Positions 1-9,230 of a stretch of 64,000 nt of DNA are shown here, in pieces (the stretch's first letter is position 1; every line of letters begins with the position of its first letter). Made by a program: the position numbers and the translations under genes. Source of the stretch: Thalassobacillus devorans (GTDB lineage: Bacteria; Bacillota; Bacilli; Bacillales; Halobacillaceae); the NCBI RefSeq assembly GCF_011761345.1, contig NZ_JAASRY010000003.1, positions 1 to 64,000 of the forward strand, in the 5' to 3' direction. The notes below the pieces were generated by a model, which saw only the letters and a list, made by a program, of their open reading frames with translations, did not search any database and was not told the origin of the DNA.

Positions 1-25
1 AGCCAGGATCAAACTCTCCATAAAA
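1..25 (-). rRNA. 16S ribosomal RNA, 5' end only (runs off the window)
   Basis: The reverse complement of the first ~25 bases is the highly conserved 5' end of bacterial 16S rRNA, containing GAGTTTGATCCTGGCT (the universal 27F primer region). The gene is transcribed leftwards out of the window. An rRNA operon downstream of bofA matches the B. subtilis rrnA position. Only the very 5' end is present. Confidence 0.95.
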
Positions 26-170
26 GTTGAGTCTGTCTTGCTCATGTTTGCACTGCTAAAGTGCGTTGTTCATTTCCTCATATAATGAAGAAATTATATT
101 GACGTACTGGTTGGTTCGTTCAGTTTTCAAAGATCAAAATTGTTTTGCCGCTCAAATTGGCGACTTAACT

Positions 171-199
171 AATATATCATGTGGTTGTTTTAATGTCAA
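171..199 (-). promoter_or_regulatory. rrn promoter, proximal (P2-like)
   Basis: Minus strand reads TTGACA, a 17-base spacer, then TATATT, a near-perfect sigma-A promoter about 145 bases upstream of the 16S start. With the second promoter about 95 bases further upstream it forms the tandem arrangement typical of Bacillus rRNA operons. Confidence 0.85.
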
Positions 200-266
200 C
201 AACTTTTCCATGATTTATTTTGTGTTGTTTCTTGTTGTCAGCCGCTCTCTTGAAGCGACAAGTAAT

Positions 267-295
267 AATATATCACGGCATTTCAAACAGTGCAA
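267..295 (-). promoter_or_regulatory. rrn promoter, distal (P1-like)
   Basis: Minus strand reads TTGCAC, 17 bases, then TATATT. The -10 region and its flank (GTGATATATTA-like) resemble those of the proximal promoter (ATGATATATTA-like), as expected for duplicated rRNA promoters. Confidence 0.75.
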
Positions 296-400
296 GGGGT
301 TTTTATAAAAAATATTAAATAATGTTTTTCTTCCTATTAATGCCGTTATTCATCAATGTGACTCGCGCTTGATATCGGGTCAATCTAAGGTCGCCAATAT

Positions 401-432
401 AAAAAGGCGAGGCAAATGCTCCCCGCCTTTTT
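401..432 (-). terminator. Rho-independent terminator after bofA
   Basis: Arms AAAAAGGCG (401-409) and CGCCTTTTT (424-432) with a loop of 14 bases; on the minus strand the stem ends in a run of T. It lies just after the bofA stop and separates the recR operon from the rRNA promoters. Confidence 0.8.
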
Positions 433-434
433 AT

Positions 435-698
435 TCATAAGACCCAAAGCTGAAGCGCAGTCAATGATAACAGCCCCGGCACTCCCAGCAGTCCGGTTAT
501 GACCGCCGTAAAGAGGTTGATTGGTATATGCAGCCCAATACTTGCTCCAAACACATTGGCGAAAAATAGTAACAAAACGCCGATTAACAGTTTCATACTG
601 GCCAGCCCCACCCATTTCATCGGTTTTATCGGGGCCCCTAATACAAGTATCAACACAATTGCAATCACTAAACCGCTAATGACAATTACCGGCTCCAC
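435..698 (-). CDS. bofA: BofA, inhibitor of pro-sigma-K processing
   Basis: Small integral membrane protein that, in B. subtilis, works with SpoIVFA to hold the SpoIVFB protease inactive in the mother-cell membrane around the forespore, delaying sigma-K activation. The chosen GTG start (696-698) gives 87 residues, the length of B. subtilis BofA as I recall it, with an AGGGGG ribosome site eight bases upstream; an ATG 12 codons further up lacks this. Two hydrophobic segments and the C-terminal run GIHIPINL-like/GLLGVPGL region (here SIGLHIPINLFTAVITG) are BofA hallmarks. Last gene of dnaX-yaaK-recR-yaaL-bofA. Its presence implies endospore formation. Confidence 0.92.
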   Translation of the reverse strand: MEPVIVISGLVIAIVLILVLGAPIKPMKWVGLASMKLLIGVLLLFFANVFGASIGLHIPINLFTAVITGLLGVPGLLSLTALQLWVL

Positions 699-768
699 GG
701 CAACTTCCCCCTTCTGCTTGTCCTTTTCTATCATTCATATGAAAAGGATCCGGGGAATAGCACTCCAT

Positions 769-1047
769 TTAAGACAAGGCGTTCAGCTTTCGATATCTCG
801 CTTCCCGGAGAAGATAGAAATACTTCGCCTGGACCAGCGCGAGATCCCGCAAACCTTCTTCCGTAGGTTCAATACTATGATCGATGATTTTTTTCAGCTG
901 CATCCAATCTTGTTTCAAATAATATATCTCAGCCAGGAGTTCCTGATCCATCACCTTTTTGATTTTCTTCCTTCTCAAACGTGACACCCTCTTATTATAG
1001 TTCTCTTCTGCCTTCCATTGCTTTCGAAAGAGTGACTTCATCCGCAT
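769..1047 (-). CDS. yaaL: YaaL family protein (DUF2508)
   Basis: Small, highly charged, helical protein of unknown function, conserved between recR and bofA in Bacillales. Its tail is rich in leucine, tyrosine and basic residues. I place the start at the ATG at 1045-1047 because GGTGGAGA lies eight bases upstream; another ATG two codons later is possible, and a start at 1077 would add 10 residues without a ribosome site. It overlaps the 3' end of recR by about 50 bases in another frame, suggesting translational coupling. Assigned from position and the repetitive R/K-rich N-terminus; no catalytic motif visible. Confidence 0.8.
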   Translation of the reverse strand: MRMKSLFRKQWKAEENYNKRVSRLRRKKIKKVMDQELLAEIYYLKQDWMQLKKIIDHSIEPTEEGLRDLALVQAKYFYLLREARYRKLNALS

Positions 1048-1591
1048 ACTCCAAATCTCCACCCATCGGCAGCCCATGGGCCAGACGGGTGATCCGGATT
1101 CCCGAAGGTTTGACGAGTCTCGATATATACATAGCTGTCGCTTCTCCTTCGATATTCGGATTAGTAGCCAGGATCAGTTCTTCGACGCCTTCGTCCTTCA
1201 GGCGGTTCAGTAAGCTCGGCACGTTGATATCTTCCGGACCGATTCCATCCATGGGAGAAATCGCCCCATGCAAGACATGATATTTCCCACTGAACTCTTT
1301 CATTTTTTCCATAGCTATGACGTCTTTCGGATCTTGTACGACACAAATCAGTGAATTGTCACGTGCTTCATCCTGACAGATCGAACATGGATCTTGATCT
1401 GTGATTTGCCCGCAAACCGAGCAATGGGTAAGCTCCCGCTTAGCATTTACTAATGATTTACCAAACTCCAAAACATCATCTTCTTCCATCTCCAGCACGA
1501 AAAAAGCCAGGCGGACAGCCGTTTTCGGTCCTATCCCTGGCAGTTTCGTGAAGCTATCGATGAGCTTGGAAATCGGCTCTGGATAATACAT
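995..1591 (-). CDS. recR: Recombination mediator protein RecR
   Basis: RecR acts with RecF and RecO to load RecA on gapped DNA during recombinational repair. The 198 residues match the usual family length. An N-terminal helix-hairpin-helix ([14 protein letters not shown], about residues 14-27) is followed by a four-cysteine zinc finger ([16 protein letters not shown], about 57-72) and a Toprim domain with the conserved [10 protein letters not shown] segment and the C-terminal [16 protein letters not shown] region. It lies in the standard order dnaX-yaaK-recR, 11 bases after yaaK, as part of the same operon. The ATG at 1589-1591 follows a GGAGG-like site. Nothing is missing or odd. Confidence 0.97.
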   Translation of the reverse strand: MYYPEPISKLIDSFTKLPGIGPKTAVRLAFFVLEMEEDDVLEFGKSLVNAKRELTHCSVCGQITDQDPCSICQDEARDNSLICVVQDPKDVIAMEKMKEFSGKYHVLHGAISPMDGIGPEDINVPSLLNRLKDEGVEELILATNPNIEGEATAMYISRLVKPSGIRITRLAHGLPMGGDLEYADEVTLSKAMEGRREL

Positions 1592-1602
1592 ATGAATTCC
1601 TC

Positions 1603-1920
1603 CTAGAACATACCTCCAGGCAAGCCTTGAGTGAATTGTCCCATGGTATCGTTAGTTTTATCATCCACTTGCTTCAATACATCGTTGGTTGCAGCAAGAA
1701 TTAAATCTTGCAGCATATCCACATCATCAGGGTCGACGACTTCTTCTTTGATTTCTACATCTGTAATTTCTTTTTTCCCGTTAGCTACAACTTTAACCAT
1801 TCCACCACCGGCAGTTGCTTCAAAAGTCATCTCATGAAGCTCTTCCTGGGCTTTCATCATTTTCTTCTGCATCTTCTGCATTTGTTTCATCATATTATTC
1901 ATGTTTCCTCCACCACGCAT
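1603..1920 (-). CDS. yaaK: YbaB/EbfC family nucleoid-associated protein (YaaK)
   Basis: Small dimeric DNA-binding protein of the YbaB/EbfC family, always found between dnaX and recR. The start at 1918-1920 follows AAGGAGGAA by six bases and gives 105 residues beginning MRGGGNMNN; an upstream ATG adding MKEEFA would place the ribosome site inside the coding region. The N-terminal methionine/glutamine/lysine-rich helix ([19 protein letters not shown]), the TAGGGMVKV strand and the [14 protein letters not shown] segment are diagnostic. Precise role is uncertain even in model organisms; nucleoid binding and recombination-related functions are proposed. Confidence 0.95.
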   Translation of the reverse strand: MRGGGNMNNMMKQMQKMQKKMMKAQEELHEMTFEATAGGGMVKVVANGKKEITDVEIKEEVVDPDDVDMLQDLILAATNDVLKQVDDKTNDTMGQFTQGLPGGMF

Positions 1921-1943
1921 GGCAAATTCCTCCTTCAAGATAT

Positions 1944-3629
1944 TTAATCATGTATTTCTATCAAATCATCGCCTGCAAGCTTGCGCGCTTCGGTGATTAA
2001 TGGATCTTCTTCCTCTTCCTTGCCTTTTTCCCCATTTTCCGCTTCTTCCGTTTTCTGCTTACGGACATATTCTTCCCTTAACTCCTGCCATTTCGGTTCA
2101 GGAATGGGGATGATTTCTACACTCCTGCCGATGAAATCCGCTAACAAAGGCTCAATGGTCTGTTTATGCTCTAGAGCCAGTGAACAATGGATTTCATACC
2201 GGAAAGCCAGGACGAGCCCTTTATCAGAAGCTGCCCTCGGTTTGCTGTTCAGCAGTGTGGCATGAGCCGGGGCATTGTTTTGCTTTAAAGCTTCCATGAA
2301 GTTCGCCCATTTGGAATGGATCAGTTTGATCTTTTCTTTCGAAGCTTCATTTAATACGAGACGGATTCGTTCATAAGGTATCTTAAATCCGTTACGGTTG
2401 CTTCTAGGCTGCGGGCGCCTTGGCTCTTGTGGAGAAGATGGGGCAGATGCAGGATTCTGCTTGAGCTGCTTCAACTCCCGCTCCATCTCATCCAGCCTTC
2501 GCACCAGACGCTGGACCGCTTCTGACTCTGCCGGCTGGGACGCAGGCTGGCTGTCGACAAGGTTCAACATTGCGATTTCAATAAACACCTTCGGGCTGGT
2601 CGACCATTTCATTTCCTGCTGGCACTTATTTAATTCTTTGATCGCCTGCTGGATCCAGTCAGGTGCTGTTGCTTCCGCCAATCGGCTGAACTGCTCATCC
2701 GGTATGGCCCGCTCGAGATTATCAGCCAAGTCAGGAGCACTTTTATATAGAAGTAAATCCCGTAAATAATAAATCAAATCGAAAACGAATCGTCCAGGAT
2801 CTTTTCCCTGTTGAATCAAATCATCTACATGCTGCAATGCCTGCTTAACATCATGCTGCTGAAGCGACTCGATAACCCCGGCTAGTTTTTGCTGGGATAC
2901 AGAGCCCGTCACAGCCAGAACATCATCAATAGTCACTTCCTCATCACTGTAGGAAATTGCCTGGTCGAGTAAACTCAACGCATCACGCATACCGCCTTCT
3001 GCTGTCAGCGCAACTACTTCAAGCGCTTCCTTCGCTACCTCGATACCTTCTTGTGTAATGATCTTCTCCATTCGGTCAACCATTGCTGTTTGGGAAATCC
3101 GTTTAAAATCAAAACGCTGGCACCGGGAGATGATGGTCAGTGGTATTTTGTGCGGCTCGGTTGTCGCCAAAATGAAAATAACGTGCTTCGGCGGTTCTTC
3201 CAATGTTTTCAGCAAAGCATTGAATGCGCCGATCGATAGCATGTGCACCTCATCAATGATATAGACCTTATAGTCCACTACACTAGGGGCATATTTTACT
3301 TTATCTCGAATCTCACGAATTTGTTCAACCCCATTGTTCGAAGCAGCATCGATTTCGATGACATCGGAGATAGAACCATCCTGTATGCCACGGCATGCAG
3401 CACATTCATTACACGGTTCTTTTGCTGGAGAACGTTCACAGTTGACTGCTTTAGCAAAAATTTTAGCCGCACTTGTTTTTCCAGTACCGCGCGGGCCTGA
3501 AAAAAGATAGGCATGCGAAAATTTATCCTGCATGATCGCATTCTGCAACGTCCGGGTGATATGCGTTTGTCCTACGACGTCTTCAAAAGTTCGCGGACGC
3601 CACACGCGGTATAATGCCTGATAGCTCAT
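1944..3629 (-). CDS. dnaX: DNA polymerase III subunits gamma/tau
   Basis: Clamp-loader ATPase of the replisome; tau couples polymerase cores to the helicase. The 561 residues match full-length tau of Bacilli. N-terminal AAA+ domain: Walker [13 protein letters not shown] (about 45-56), a four-cysteine zinc module ([16 protein letters not shown], about 64-79), Walker B IIDEVHML (about 124-131), sensor ATTEPHKIP. The C-terminal third is proline/serine-rich linker followed by an acidic tail (KEEEEDPL). First gene of the dnaX-yaaK-recR-yaaL-bofA operon, preceded by a plausible promoter and the SRP RNA gene. No strong slippery frameshift sequence for a separate gamma form was identified. Confidence 0.97.
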   Translation of the reverse strand: MSYQALYRVWRPRTFEDVVGQTHITRTLQNAIMQDKFSHAYLFSGPRGTGKTSAAKIFAKAVNCERSPAKEPCNECAACRGIQDGSISDVIEIDAASNNGVEQIREIRDKVKYAPSVVDYKVYIIDEVHMLSIGAFNALLKTLEEPPKHVIFILATTEPHKIPLTIISRCQRFDFKRISQTAMVDRMEKIITQEGIEVAKEALEVVALTAEGGMRDALSLLDQAISYSDEEVTIDDVLAVTGSVSQQKLAGVIESLQQHDVKQALQHVDDLIQQGKDPGRFVFDLIYYLRDLLLYKSAPDLADNLERAIPDEQFSRLAEATAPDWIQQAIKELNKCQQEMKWSTSPKVFIEIAMLNLVDSQPASQPAESEAVQRLVRRLDEMERELKQLKQNPASAPSSPQEPRRPQPRSNRNGFKIPYERIRLVLNEASKEKIKLIHSKWANFMEALKQNNAPAHATLLNSKPRAASDKGLVLAFRYEIHCSLALEHKQTIEPLLADFIGRSVEIIPIPEPKWQELREEYVRKQKTEEAENGEKGKEEEEDPLITEARKLAGDDLIEIHD

Positions 3630-3660
3630 ACAACCGTTCTCCTTTAATAGTTTCTCCCCT

Positions 3661-3690
3661 ATTATACCTGAATCTCTCTCCAGATGAAAA
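3661..3690 (-). promoter_or_regulatory. Candidate sigma-A promoter for dnaX
   Basis: Minus strand: TTTTCA, 18-base spacer, TATAAT, ending about 32 bases upstream of the dnaX start. The -10 is perfect, the -35 weak, so the call is moderate. Confidence 0.5.
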
Positions 3691-3776
3691 CAAGCGGAGC
3701 CTAAAATAATAGTAGAAAAAACTCGCTTGTGACGAAAGCCCTGGTATTATCTTTTATAAAGAAACATGCTCTTCAT

Positions 3777-3808
3777 ACAAAAAAACTCACCTGGAATCCA
3801 GGTGAGTT
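3777..3808 (-). terminator. Terminator of the SRP RNA gene
   Basis: Perfect 12-bp stem AACTCACCTGGA/TCCAGGTGAGTT with almost no loop, followed on the minus strand by seven T residues. It closes the scr transcription unit. Confidence 0.9.
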
Positions 3809-3818
3809 CTTCCCTATG

Positions 3819-4093
3819 TAATGCCGCGCACCCATCTTCGATGGGGCGGCCCTATGCGTTACTCAAGCTCATGGCTCGACCCAGGCACTCCCGCGGCACA
3901 CGGGAGGGTCAGCTTACTGCTGCTTCCTTCCGGACCTGACAGGGTTCGCTGGTTCCCGTTGCGCAGGACCTGGGTGTCAACACCACTTACTTGAGGCAGA
4001 CCATAAGGCCGCACCACCTCGGATGGGGATTCGGCCTCGCTATAGCGGATTGCGAGTACAGGGCACCGCTACCTCCCCGCTTAGCACGGCATA
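3819..4093 (-). ncRNA. scr: Signal recognition particle RNA (small cytoplasmic RNA, large Bacillus type)
   Basis: RNA core of the signal recognition particle, which binds Ffh and delivers nascent membrane and secreted proteins to the translocon. The minus strand contains the invariant domain IV core (GTCAGGTCCGGAAGGAAGCA, about 3917-3936) with the GGAA tetraloop. The ends pair (ATGCCGTGCTAAGCGGGG near 4092 with GTGCGCGGCAT near 3821), and the Alu-type 5' domain with GGTGTTGACACCCAGGTCCTGCG is present. Length of about 275 fits the 271-nucleotide B. subtilis RNA, as does the position between tadA and dnaX. Ends are approximate by a few bases. Confidence 0.95.
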
Positions 4094-4133
4094 TTTCAGT
4101 ATAACGATTTTCATTCTAAAATGCAATGGGAAA

Positions 4134-4646
<513 letters not shown>

Positions 4647-4693
4647 TTAGCTCATCATCGAGCAGAATATAAATGAAAGAAGGTGGAATCCTT

Positions 4694-5224
4694 ATGACCG
4701 CTGGAAAACAATCGGCACTCCTGTATATTGATGTCATCAATGACTTTCAATTTGATCATGGGAAGGAACTGCTTGCCCAAACTTATCATATCCTTCCTGC
4801 TATGCTTAAGTTACAACAGTATGCCCGTGACCACAAGATTCCGATCATCTATATCAATGACCATTATGCATCCTGGAGGGCAGATCTGCAACAAATCTAT
4901 CAGCATTGTTTAACTAATGATAATAAAGAATTGTTACAAGCCCTTCATCCGAAGGAAGATGATTATTTCCTGATTAAACCAAAGCATTCCGGTTTTTATC
5001 AATCTTCCCTCCAGTCTCTTTTATATGAGTTAGGTGCAAAACGGTTGATTTTGAGCGGAATAGCGGGAAACATCTGTGTTTTATTTACTGCTAATGACGC
5101 TTATATGCGGGAGTATCCCCTATGGGTACCGCAAAATGCCGTCGCATCCAATGACCCCCACGATAATATGTTTGCACTGACGATGATGAAAAATGTCTTG
5201 AAGGCAGATGTTTCTCCTATATAA
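4694..5224 (+). CDS. yaaI: Isochorismatase family cysteine hydrolase (YaaI)
   Basis: Member of the isochorismatase/nicotinamidase-like hydrolase family. The N-terminal LYIDVINDF carries the conserved catalytic Asp; GIAGNICVLFTANDAY carries the catalytic cysteine (about residue 129) and the preceding cis-peptide region. The conserved KPKHSGFY segment supplies the lysine. The start at 4694 follows GAAGGTGGA by seven bases and gives 176 residues; an ATG 21 bases upstream lies before the ribosome site. Substrate is unknown. Neighbours yaaH (downstream) and tadA (divergent) match B. subtilis. Confidence 0.88.
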   Translation: MTAGKQSALLYIDVINDFQFDHGKELLAQTYHILPAMLKLQQYARDHKIPIIYINDHYASWRADLQQIYQHCLTNDNKELLQALHPKEDDYFLIKPKHSGFYQSSLQSLLYELGAKRLILSGIAGNICVLFTANDAYMREYPLWVPQNAVASNDPHDNMFALTMMKNVLKADVSPI

Positions 5225-5285
5225 TCATAAACCCTCCCTTACTGGTCATAAACTGATAAAGGATTAATCGGAAGGGAGTGGCAAG

Positions 5286-6575
5286 ATGCAGATATATGTA
5301 GTGCAAAGTGGAGACAGCCTGTTTACGATTGCAAATTCGTTCAACATAAATCCACAAGCCATTATTGAAGCGAACGAATTAGAAACCCCAGGAAACCTCG
5401 TTGTCGGTCAGGCGCTGGTTATCCCGATTACAGGGGAGTTCTATAACGTCCAATCTGGAGACAGCCTATATACGATTGCCCGGCGATTTGGCATGACAGC
5501 TCAGGAACTGGCTGATATTAACCAAATCCCATTGGATGCACCCCTGCAGGTAGGAACGAGGCTGTATATTCCGCCTCAACCGAAAGTTGGTGCCTCGTTT
5601 AACGCTTATGTAGAACCGACGGGAGGTCAGGTATCGCAGGCTTTAGAAACAGCCGCCAGAAGAAGGAGTCCTTTATTGACTTATCTTGCTCCATTCAGCT
5701 ACCGTGTACAATCCGATGGCAGCCTGGAAGCACCCCCGTTGGATGACTTTCAACAGATTGCACAAGACAGTACCGCGGCCTTAATGATGGTGGTATCTAA
5801 TTTGACTGATGAGGGATTCGATACGGAGCTTGGAAGAACAATATTGACGGATGAAAATGTACAAAATACATTGTTGAACAATATTGTCAATACAGCTAAA
5901 GAAGTTGGCTATAAAGATATCCATTTTGATTTTGAATATTTACCAGCCGAAATGGCGGAACAATATAATAACTTCCTCCGAAAAGCAAAACAACGCCTGC
6001 GCCAGGACGGTCTTTTGATTTCCACAGCTCTCGCCCCTAAAACAAGTGCTGAACAGACAGGAGTCGTGTATGAAGCACATGATTATGGAGCGCATGGAGA
6101 AATCGTCGATTTTGTCGTTTTGATGACTTATGAGTGGGGATATAGCGGTGGTCCTCCAATGGCAGTATCGCCAATTGGACCAGTTCGTGAGGTAGTCGAA
6201 TATGCTTTGACGGAAATACCGGCGGAAAAGATATTCCTTGGGCAGAACTTATATGGATATGATTGGACACTTCCTTATGTAGAAGGAGGAGAATTCGCAA
6301 AAGCAATCAGTCCTCAGCAGGCGATTCAGCTGGCAAGAGAAAATAATGTAGCGATAGAATACGATGAGGAAGCTCAGGCGCCTTTCTTCTTTTATCAGGA
6401 TGCCGAAGGGAAAAGACATGAGGTGTGGTTTGAGGATGCCCGTTCGATTCAGCGTAAATTCGACCTTGTAAAAGAACTTGGGCTGAAAGGGGTCAGCTAC
6501 TGGAAGTTAGGGTTGGCCTTCCCACAAAACTGGACGTTGATTGAAGGCCAGTTTAATGTCGAAAAACTAGAATGA
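5286..6575 (+). CDS. yaaH: Spore germination-type glycosidase with LysM repeats (YaaH/SleL family)
   Basis: Two N-terminal LysM peptidoglycan-binding repeats (VQSGDSLFTIANSFNI at about 5-20 and VQSGDSLYTIARRFGM at about 52-67), each ending in a VGxxLxIP motif, precede a GH18-type catalytic domain with the DIHFDFEYL active-site strand (about residues 214-222; the Glu is the predicted acid). In bacilli such proteins (YaaH, SleL/CwlE) sit in the spore coat or cortex and degrade cortex fragments during germination as N-acetylglucosaminidases. No signal peptide, as usual. 429 residues is the family length. GGAAGGGAG precedes the ATG. Followed by a terminator; partner of yaaI. Confidence 0.93.
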   Translation: MQIYVVQSGDSLFTIANSFNINPQAIIEANELETPGNLVVGQALVIPITGEFYNVQSGDSLYTIARRFGMTAQELADINQIPLDAPLQVGTRLYIPPQPKVGASFNAYVEPTGGQVSQALETAARRRSPLLTYLAPFSYRVQSDGSLEAPPLDDFQQIAQDSTAALMMVVSNLTDEGFDTELGRTILTDENVQNTLLNNIVNTAKEVGYKDIHFDFEYLPAEMAEQYNNFLRKAKQRLRQDGLLISTALAPKTSAEQTGVVYEAHDYGAHGEIVDFVVLMTYEWGYSGGPPMAVSPIGPVREVVEYALTEIPAEKIFLGQNLYGYDWTLPYVEGGEFAKAISPQQAIQLARENNVAIEYDEEAQAPFFFYQDAEGKRHEVWFEDARSIQRKFDLVKELGLKGVSYWKLGLAFPQNWTLIEGQFNVEKLE

Positions 6576-6580
6576 ACAGG

Positions 6581-6621
6581 TGGCTGTCTCACCAACAAAT
6601 TGGTGGAGGCAGCCTCTTTTC
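6581..6621 (+). terminator. Terminator after yaaH
   Basis: Interrupted stem GGCTG...CACCAA/TTGGTG...CAGCC (6582-6614) followed by CTCTTTT on the plus strand, just after the yaaH stop. It probably also limits transcription of the convergent DUF3891 gene. Confidence 0.65.
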
Positions 6622-6623
6622 AT

Positions 6624-7391
6624 TTATGTTCCTGGCACGATTTTTACATGACGGTATTCGATATCGGCTTGATCCCAGGCTTTTTGGAGACCCTTTCGAT
6701 CGATATCATCCATCGATACATCACGATATGGGATGGATAATTCAAAAGGACGTTCGAAAGGAAAAGGAGCGACAGAAACTGTGTATTTGTCCAGCCAGTG
6801 AGCCATCATGCCATCTGGAGCAAAATCAAATGTCTGTCTGAATCCATCTTTGAACCATGACAGCTCCTCTTCTTTCGGAATCCCCGGCTCCTGCATACAA
6901 ATATATAAAGAGAAATCATCACAGAATTGCAGACGTTTAAAATGAAGATCATAAAGGTACTTTGGCACTTCTACACTCATCTGCTTTTTCAAGCGGCTTC
7001 GCCGTTTTTGTTCATGCTCGAGAAAGTGTTTGATGTCCGCATCATGGGAATCATTTGGAAAAAAAGAGCTATAATGCCGACTGCATAATACACCCGCATA
7101 GGAAGAGTCTTTTTCAATTTCATCGATGCCATGTGCATAGGCATTCAATTTTTCTTTCAACGGGTAATCAACAAATGAATAGGGACGGTTCTTATCATCA
7201 TTCCATTTCGGGTACTGATCCAAAGGAATCCAGGCACGGTCATGCTGTCCAACAGCCCAATCGGCGTGCTGGCGGAGTTTGGACCGCATGATAAAATCCT
7301 GTTTCCAGTGATCGGCCAGCTTGCCTGAGGCTATCGCATGGTCATGCTGTGCCATCATTACAAAAGAATCTCCAACCTGATTGACTATCAT
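6624..7391 (-). CDS. DUF3891 family protein
   Basis: Soluble 255-residue protein of the DUF3891 family, function unknown. The start at 7389-7391 (MIVNQVGDSFVMMAQHDHA) follows GGGAGGG by about seven bases; the open frame extends 43 codons further upstream without support and into the promoter space of the divergent gene at 7474. Many histidines and acids lie in the N-terminal half (QHDHAIASG; a HADWAVGQHDRAW region), which could be metal ligands, but this is inference. No membrane segment or signal peptide. Convergent to yaaH and divergent from the next gene. Confidence 0.8.
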   Translation of the reverse strand: MIVNQVGDSFVMMAQHDHAIASGKLADHWKQDFIMRSKLRQHADWAVGQHDRAWIPLDQYPKWNDDKNRPYSFVDYPLKEKLNAYAHGIDEIEKDSSYAGVLCSRHYSSFFPNDSHDADIKHFLEHEQKRRSRLKKQMSVEVPKYLYDLHFKRLQFCDDFSLYICMQEPGIPKEEELSWFKDGFRQTFDFAPDGMMAHWLDKYTVSVAPFPFERPFELSIPYRDVSMDDIDRKGLQKAWDQADIEYRHVKIVPGT

Positions 7392-7473
7392 AGCTTTCCC
7401 TCCCGTATCAATGAAACTTTTTTCTGGTTTTTTCGTATTCGTATGTAGGACAAACAATGTGAGGTGCATTCCA

Positions 7474-7880
7474 ATGACTTTTAGTGTAAAGAAAAATCCA
7501 CTGCTCGTTCTGCTGACCATCGCCTTCCGCCACTGGGAATTCTGGGGATTTATACAGACCCCGCAGAGGGCTGGATCGGATTGATCATTGTGATCCCGAT
7601 TGCCGTTATTCTTCTTTGGGCGCTATTTCAATCATACCACGAAGTGACGGATGATGCTTTCATCGGCCATTTTGGTCCAATTAAAAAAAGAGTCAAACTG
7701 GAGGATATAAGGCTTGTCGAATTCAGTTATAACCCTATATCAAGCCCTGCCTGGACTTTGAAGCGCCTGTCAGTGACCGATTCTCAACACCACACCTATC
7801 TCCTTTCGCTTCCAAAAGAAGAAGATAAATTCCGGGAAGTGTTACAACAACAATGTCCCAAAGATACGATACGTATATGA
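7474..7880 (+). pseudogene. PH-domain-like small membrane protein gene with an apparent frameshift
   Basis: The frame starting at the ATG 7474 (GAGGTG seven bases upstream) reads MTFSVKKNPLLVLLTIA and then goes out of frame near 7520-7530. The -1 frame continues LPPLGILGIYTDPAEGW, GLIIVIPIAVILLWALF and a soluble stretch to 7880. Joined, they give two hydrophobic segments plus a C-terminal beta-rich domain like the bacterial PH-type family (PF06713-like; SSPAWTLKRLSV core), about 135 residues. A single missing base in this copy explains it. Either a genuine frameshift mutation or a sequencing error; neither half alone looks like a whole protein. Family assignment is from memory of related sequences. 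Confidence 0.65.
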
Positions 7881-7928
7881 AAACAGCTGCCACGACCGAT
7901 ACCAGTCAGGCAGCTGTTCGCTTTTTTA
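7881..7928 (+). terminator. Terminator between the PH-like gene and namZ
   Basis: Arms ACAGCTGCC (7883-7891) and GGCAGCTGT (7909-7917), then CGCTTTTTTA on the plus strand. It serves the plus-strand gene; on the minus strand the T-run is short, so it may act weakly for namZ too. Confidence 0.75.
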
Positions 7929-9203
7929 CTTATAAATTAAATAGTTGTCGCGGATGTCTTTGAAGTCCTCCAGCTCATCTTGCCATTGTGCTTTGATGGA
8001 GTCGATGCTTTGTCCATCTTCAATCGCTTCTCTGATCCAGCCGTTCCCGACCAGGTTATCAAAGAATGAAATACCGGCACTATTTTCCGCACGGAATGCA
8101 AAGTCTTCCGGATACATATCGTGAATAGTTTTCACAAGTGCGAGGCCTGTCTCCACCGGTTGGAAAATTTTCTTATTGGTGACATGAATCTGCACCCCGT
8201 GTGAAAGGCTGCGAGCATGTTTAGAGAATGTAGGCGTGAATGATGCGGCGCGGAAGGTCACTCCCGGAAGTTCCAGATCATTCATTGCTGCCGCCAGGTC
8301 CGTACTGTCGATGAAAGGTGCACCGATCAATTCGAATGGCTGAGTCGTTCCTCGTCCTTCTGACACATTCGTTCCCTCTATCCAGGCAGCCCCTGGATAG
8401 ACTAACGCTGTATCAAGGGTCGGCATGTTCGGAGAAGGGGCTACGAACTCAAGCGGTGTTTTATCGTAATACATGTGACGTTTCCACCCATCCATTTCGA
8501 CTACCGTTAAGTCTGCACCAATTTCATGCTCTTCATTGAAGTACTTGGCCAGCTCCCCGACCGTCATACCGTGACGAAGTGGAATCGGATAATTCCCGAC
8601 AAACGATTTATATTCCATTTCAAGCACAGGACCTTCGACTTTGCTTCCACTGATCGGGTTTGGACGATCCAATACGATAAATGGAATGTCATTTTCCTGA
8701 GCTGCTTCCATCGCGTAAGCCATTGTATAAATGTACGTGTAGAAACGGGTGCCTACATCCTGTATGTCAAATAAAAGAACATCGATATCTTCCAGCATAT
8801 CCGGTGTCGGTTTCCTCGTCTCGCCATACAGGCTGTAAACAGGAAGTCCTGTTTTTTCATCTATATAGTATTCTACATATTCTCCAGCCTGGGCACTTCC
8901 CCGAACGCCATGTTCGGGACCATATAATGCTGTTAAGTTTACATCTTCACCATTATGCAGCAAATCCACAATGCTGTTCAATTCCTGGTCGACTCCCGTA
9001 GGGTTTGTGATCAGCCCCACCTTTTTCCCTTCAATCAAATCCTTCTGCTCATTCAGCAATACTTCTACACCCAGTTCGAACTGATTATCCTTTTCATTGC
9101 CGTAGCCATTCCCCTTCCCTTTTCCATTGTTATCAGCCATGGCAATCGTCAGCGTAGACAGGATGAGAAATGTTGTCACAATTGATATCATCCATTTTTT
9201 CAT
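7926..9203 (-). CDS. namZ: Secreted exo-beta-N-acetylmuramidase, DUF1343/NamZ family (GH171)
   Basis: Probable exo-lytic muramidase that removes MurNAc from the non-reducing ends of peptidoglycan fragments. A 23-residue signal peptide (hydrophobic run, AMADN cleavage region) is followed by the DUF1343 domain: KVGLITNPTGVDQ, YGPEHGVRGSAQAGEYV, DIQDVGTRFYTYIYTM, DRPNPI, EGTNVSEGRGTTQPFE, all family hallmarks. The B. subtilis relative is NamZ (YbbC), which lies beside nagZ and amiE exactly as here. Likely last gene of amiE-nagZ-namZ (28-base spacing to nagZ). AAGGGAGGGG precedes the start. Substrate specificity is inherited from the family and gene context. Confidence 0.9.
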   Translation of the reverse strand: MKKWMISIVTTFLILSTLTIAMADNNGKGKGNGYGNEKDNQFELGVEVLLNEQKDLIEGKKVGLITNPTGVDQELNSIVDLLHNGEDVNLTALYGPEHGVRGSAQAGEYVEYYIDEKTGLPVYSLYGETRKPTPDMLEDIDVLLFDIQDVGTRFYTYIYTMAYAMEAAQENDIPFIVLDRPNPISGSKVEGPVLEMEYKSFVGNYPIPLRHGMTVGELAKYFNEEHEIGADLTVVEMDGWKRHMYYDKTPLEFVAPSPNMPTLDTALVYPGAAWIEGTNVSEGRGTTQPFELIGAPFIDSTDLAAAMNDLELPGVTFRAASFTPTFSKHARSLSHGVQIHVTNKKIFQPVETGLALVKTIHDMYPEDFAFRAENSAGISFFDNLVGNGWIREAIEDGQSIDSIKAQWQDELEDFKDIRDNYLIYK

Positions 9204-9230
9204 AACGTCCCCTCCCTTAATTTTTCAGTT

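Larger units (their letters stand above)
26..434 (-). other. rRNA operon promoter and leader region (no gene)
   Basis: This 409-base gap holds no believable gene; the short plus-strand frame at 66-308 resembles no protein. On the minus strand it carries two tandem sigma-A promoters (separate entries), then an untranslated leader. The leader includes GATCTTTGAAAACTGAAC at about 121-138, the motif that usually precedes Bacillus 16S genes and overlaps the boxA-type antitermination region. Confidence 0.8.

Noticed and set aside
66-308. 80-codon plus-strand frame upstream of the 16S gene
   Set aside because: Low-complexity AT-rich translation, covers the rRNA promoters and leader on the other strand, no ribosome site.
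8905-8925. SOS-like palindrome CGAAC...GTTCG inside namZ
   Set aside because: Spacer is five bases instead of four and it lies deep in coding sequence.
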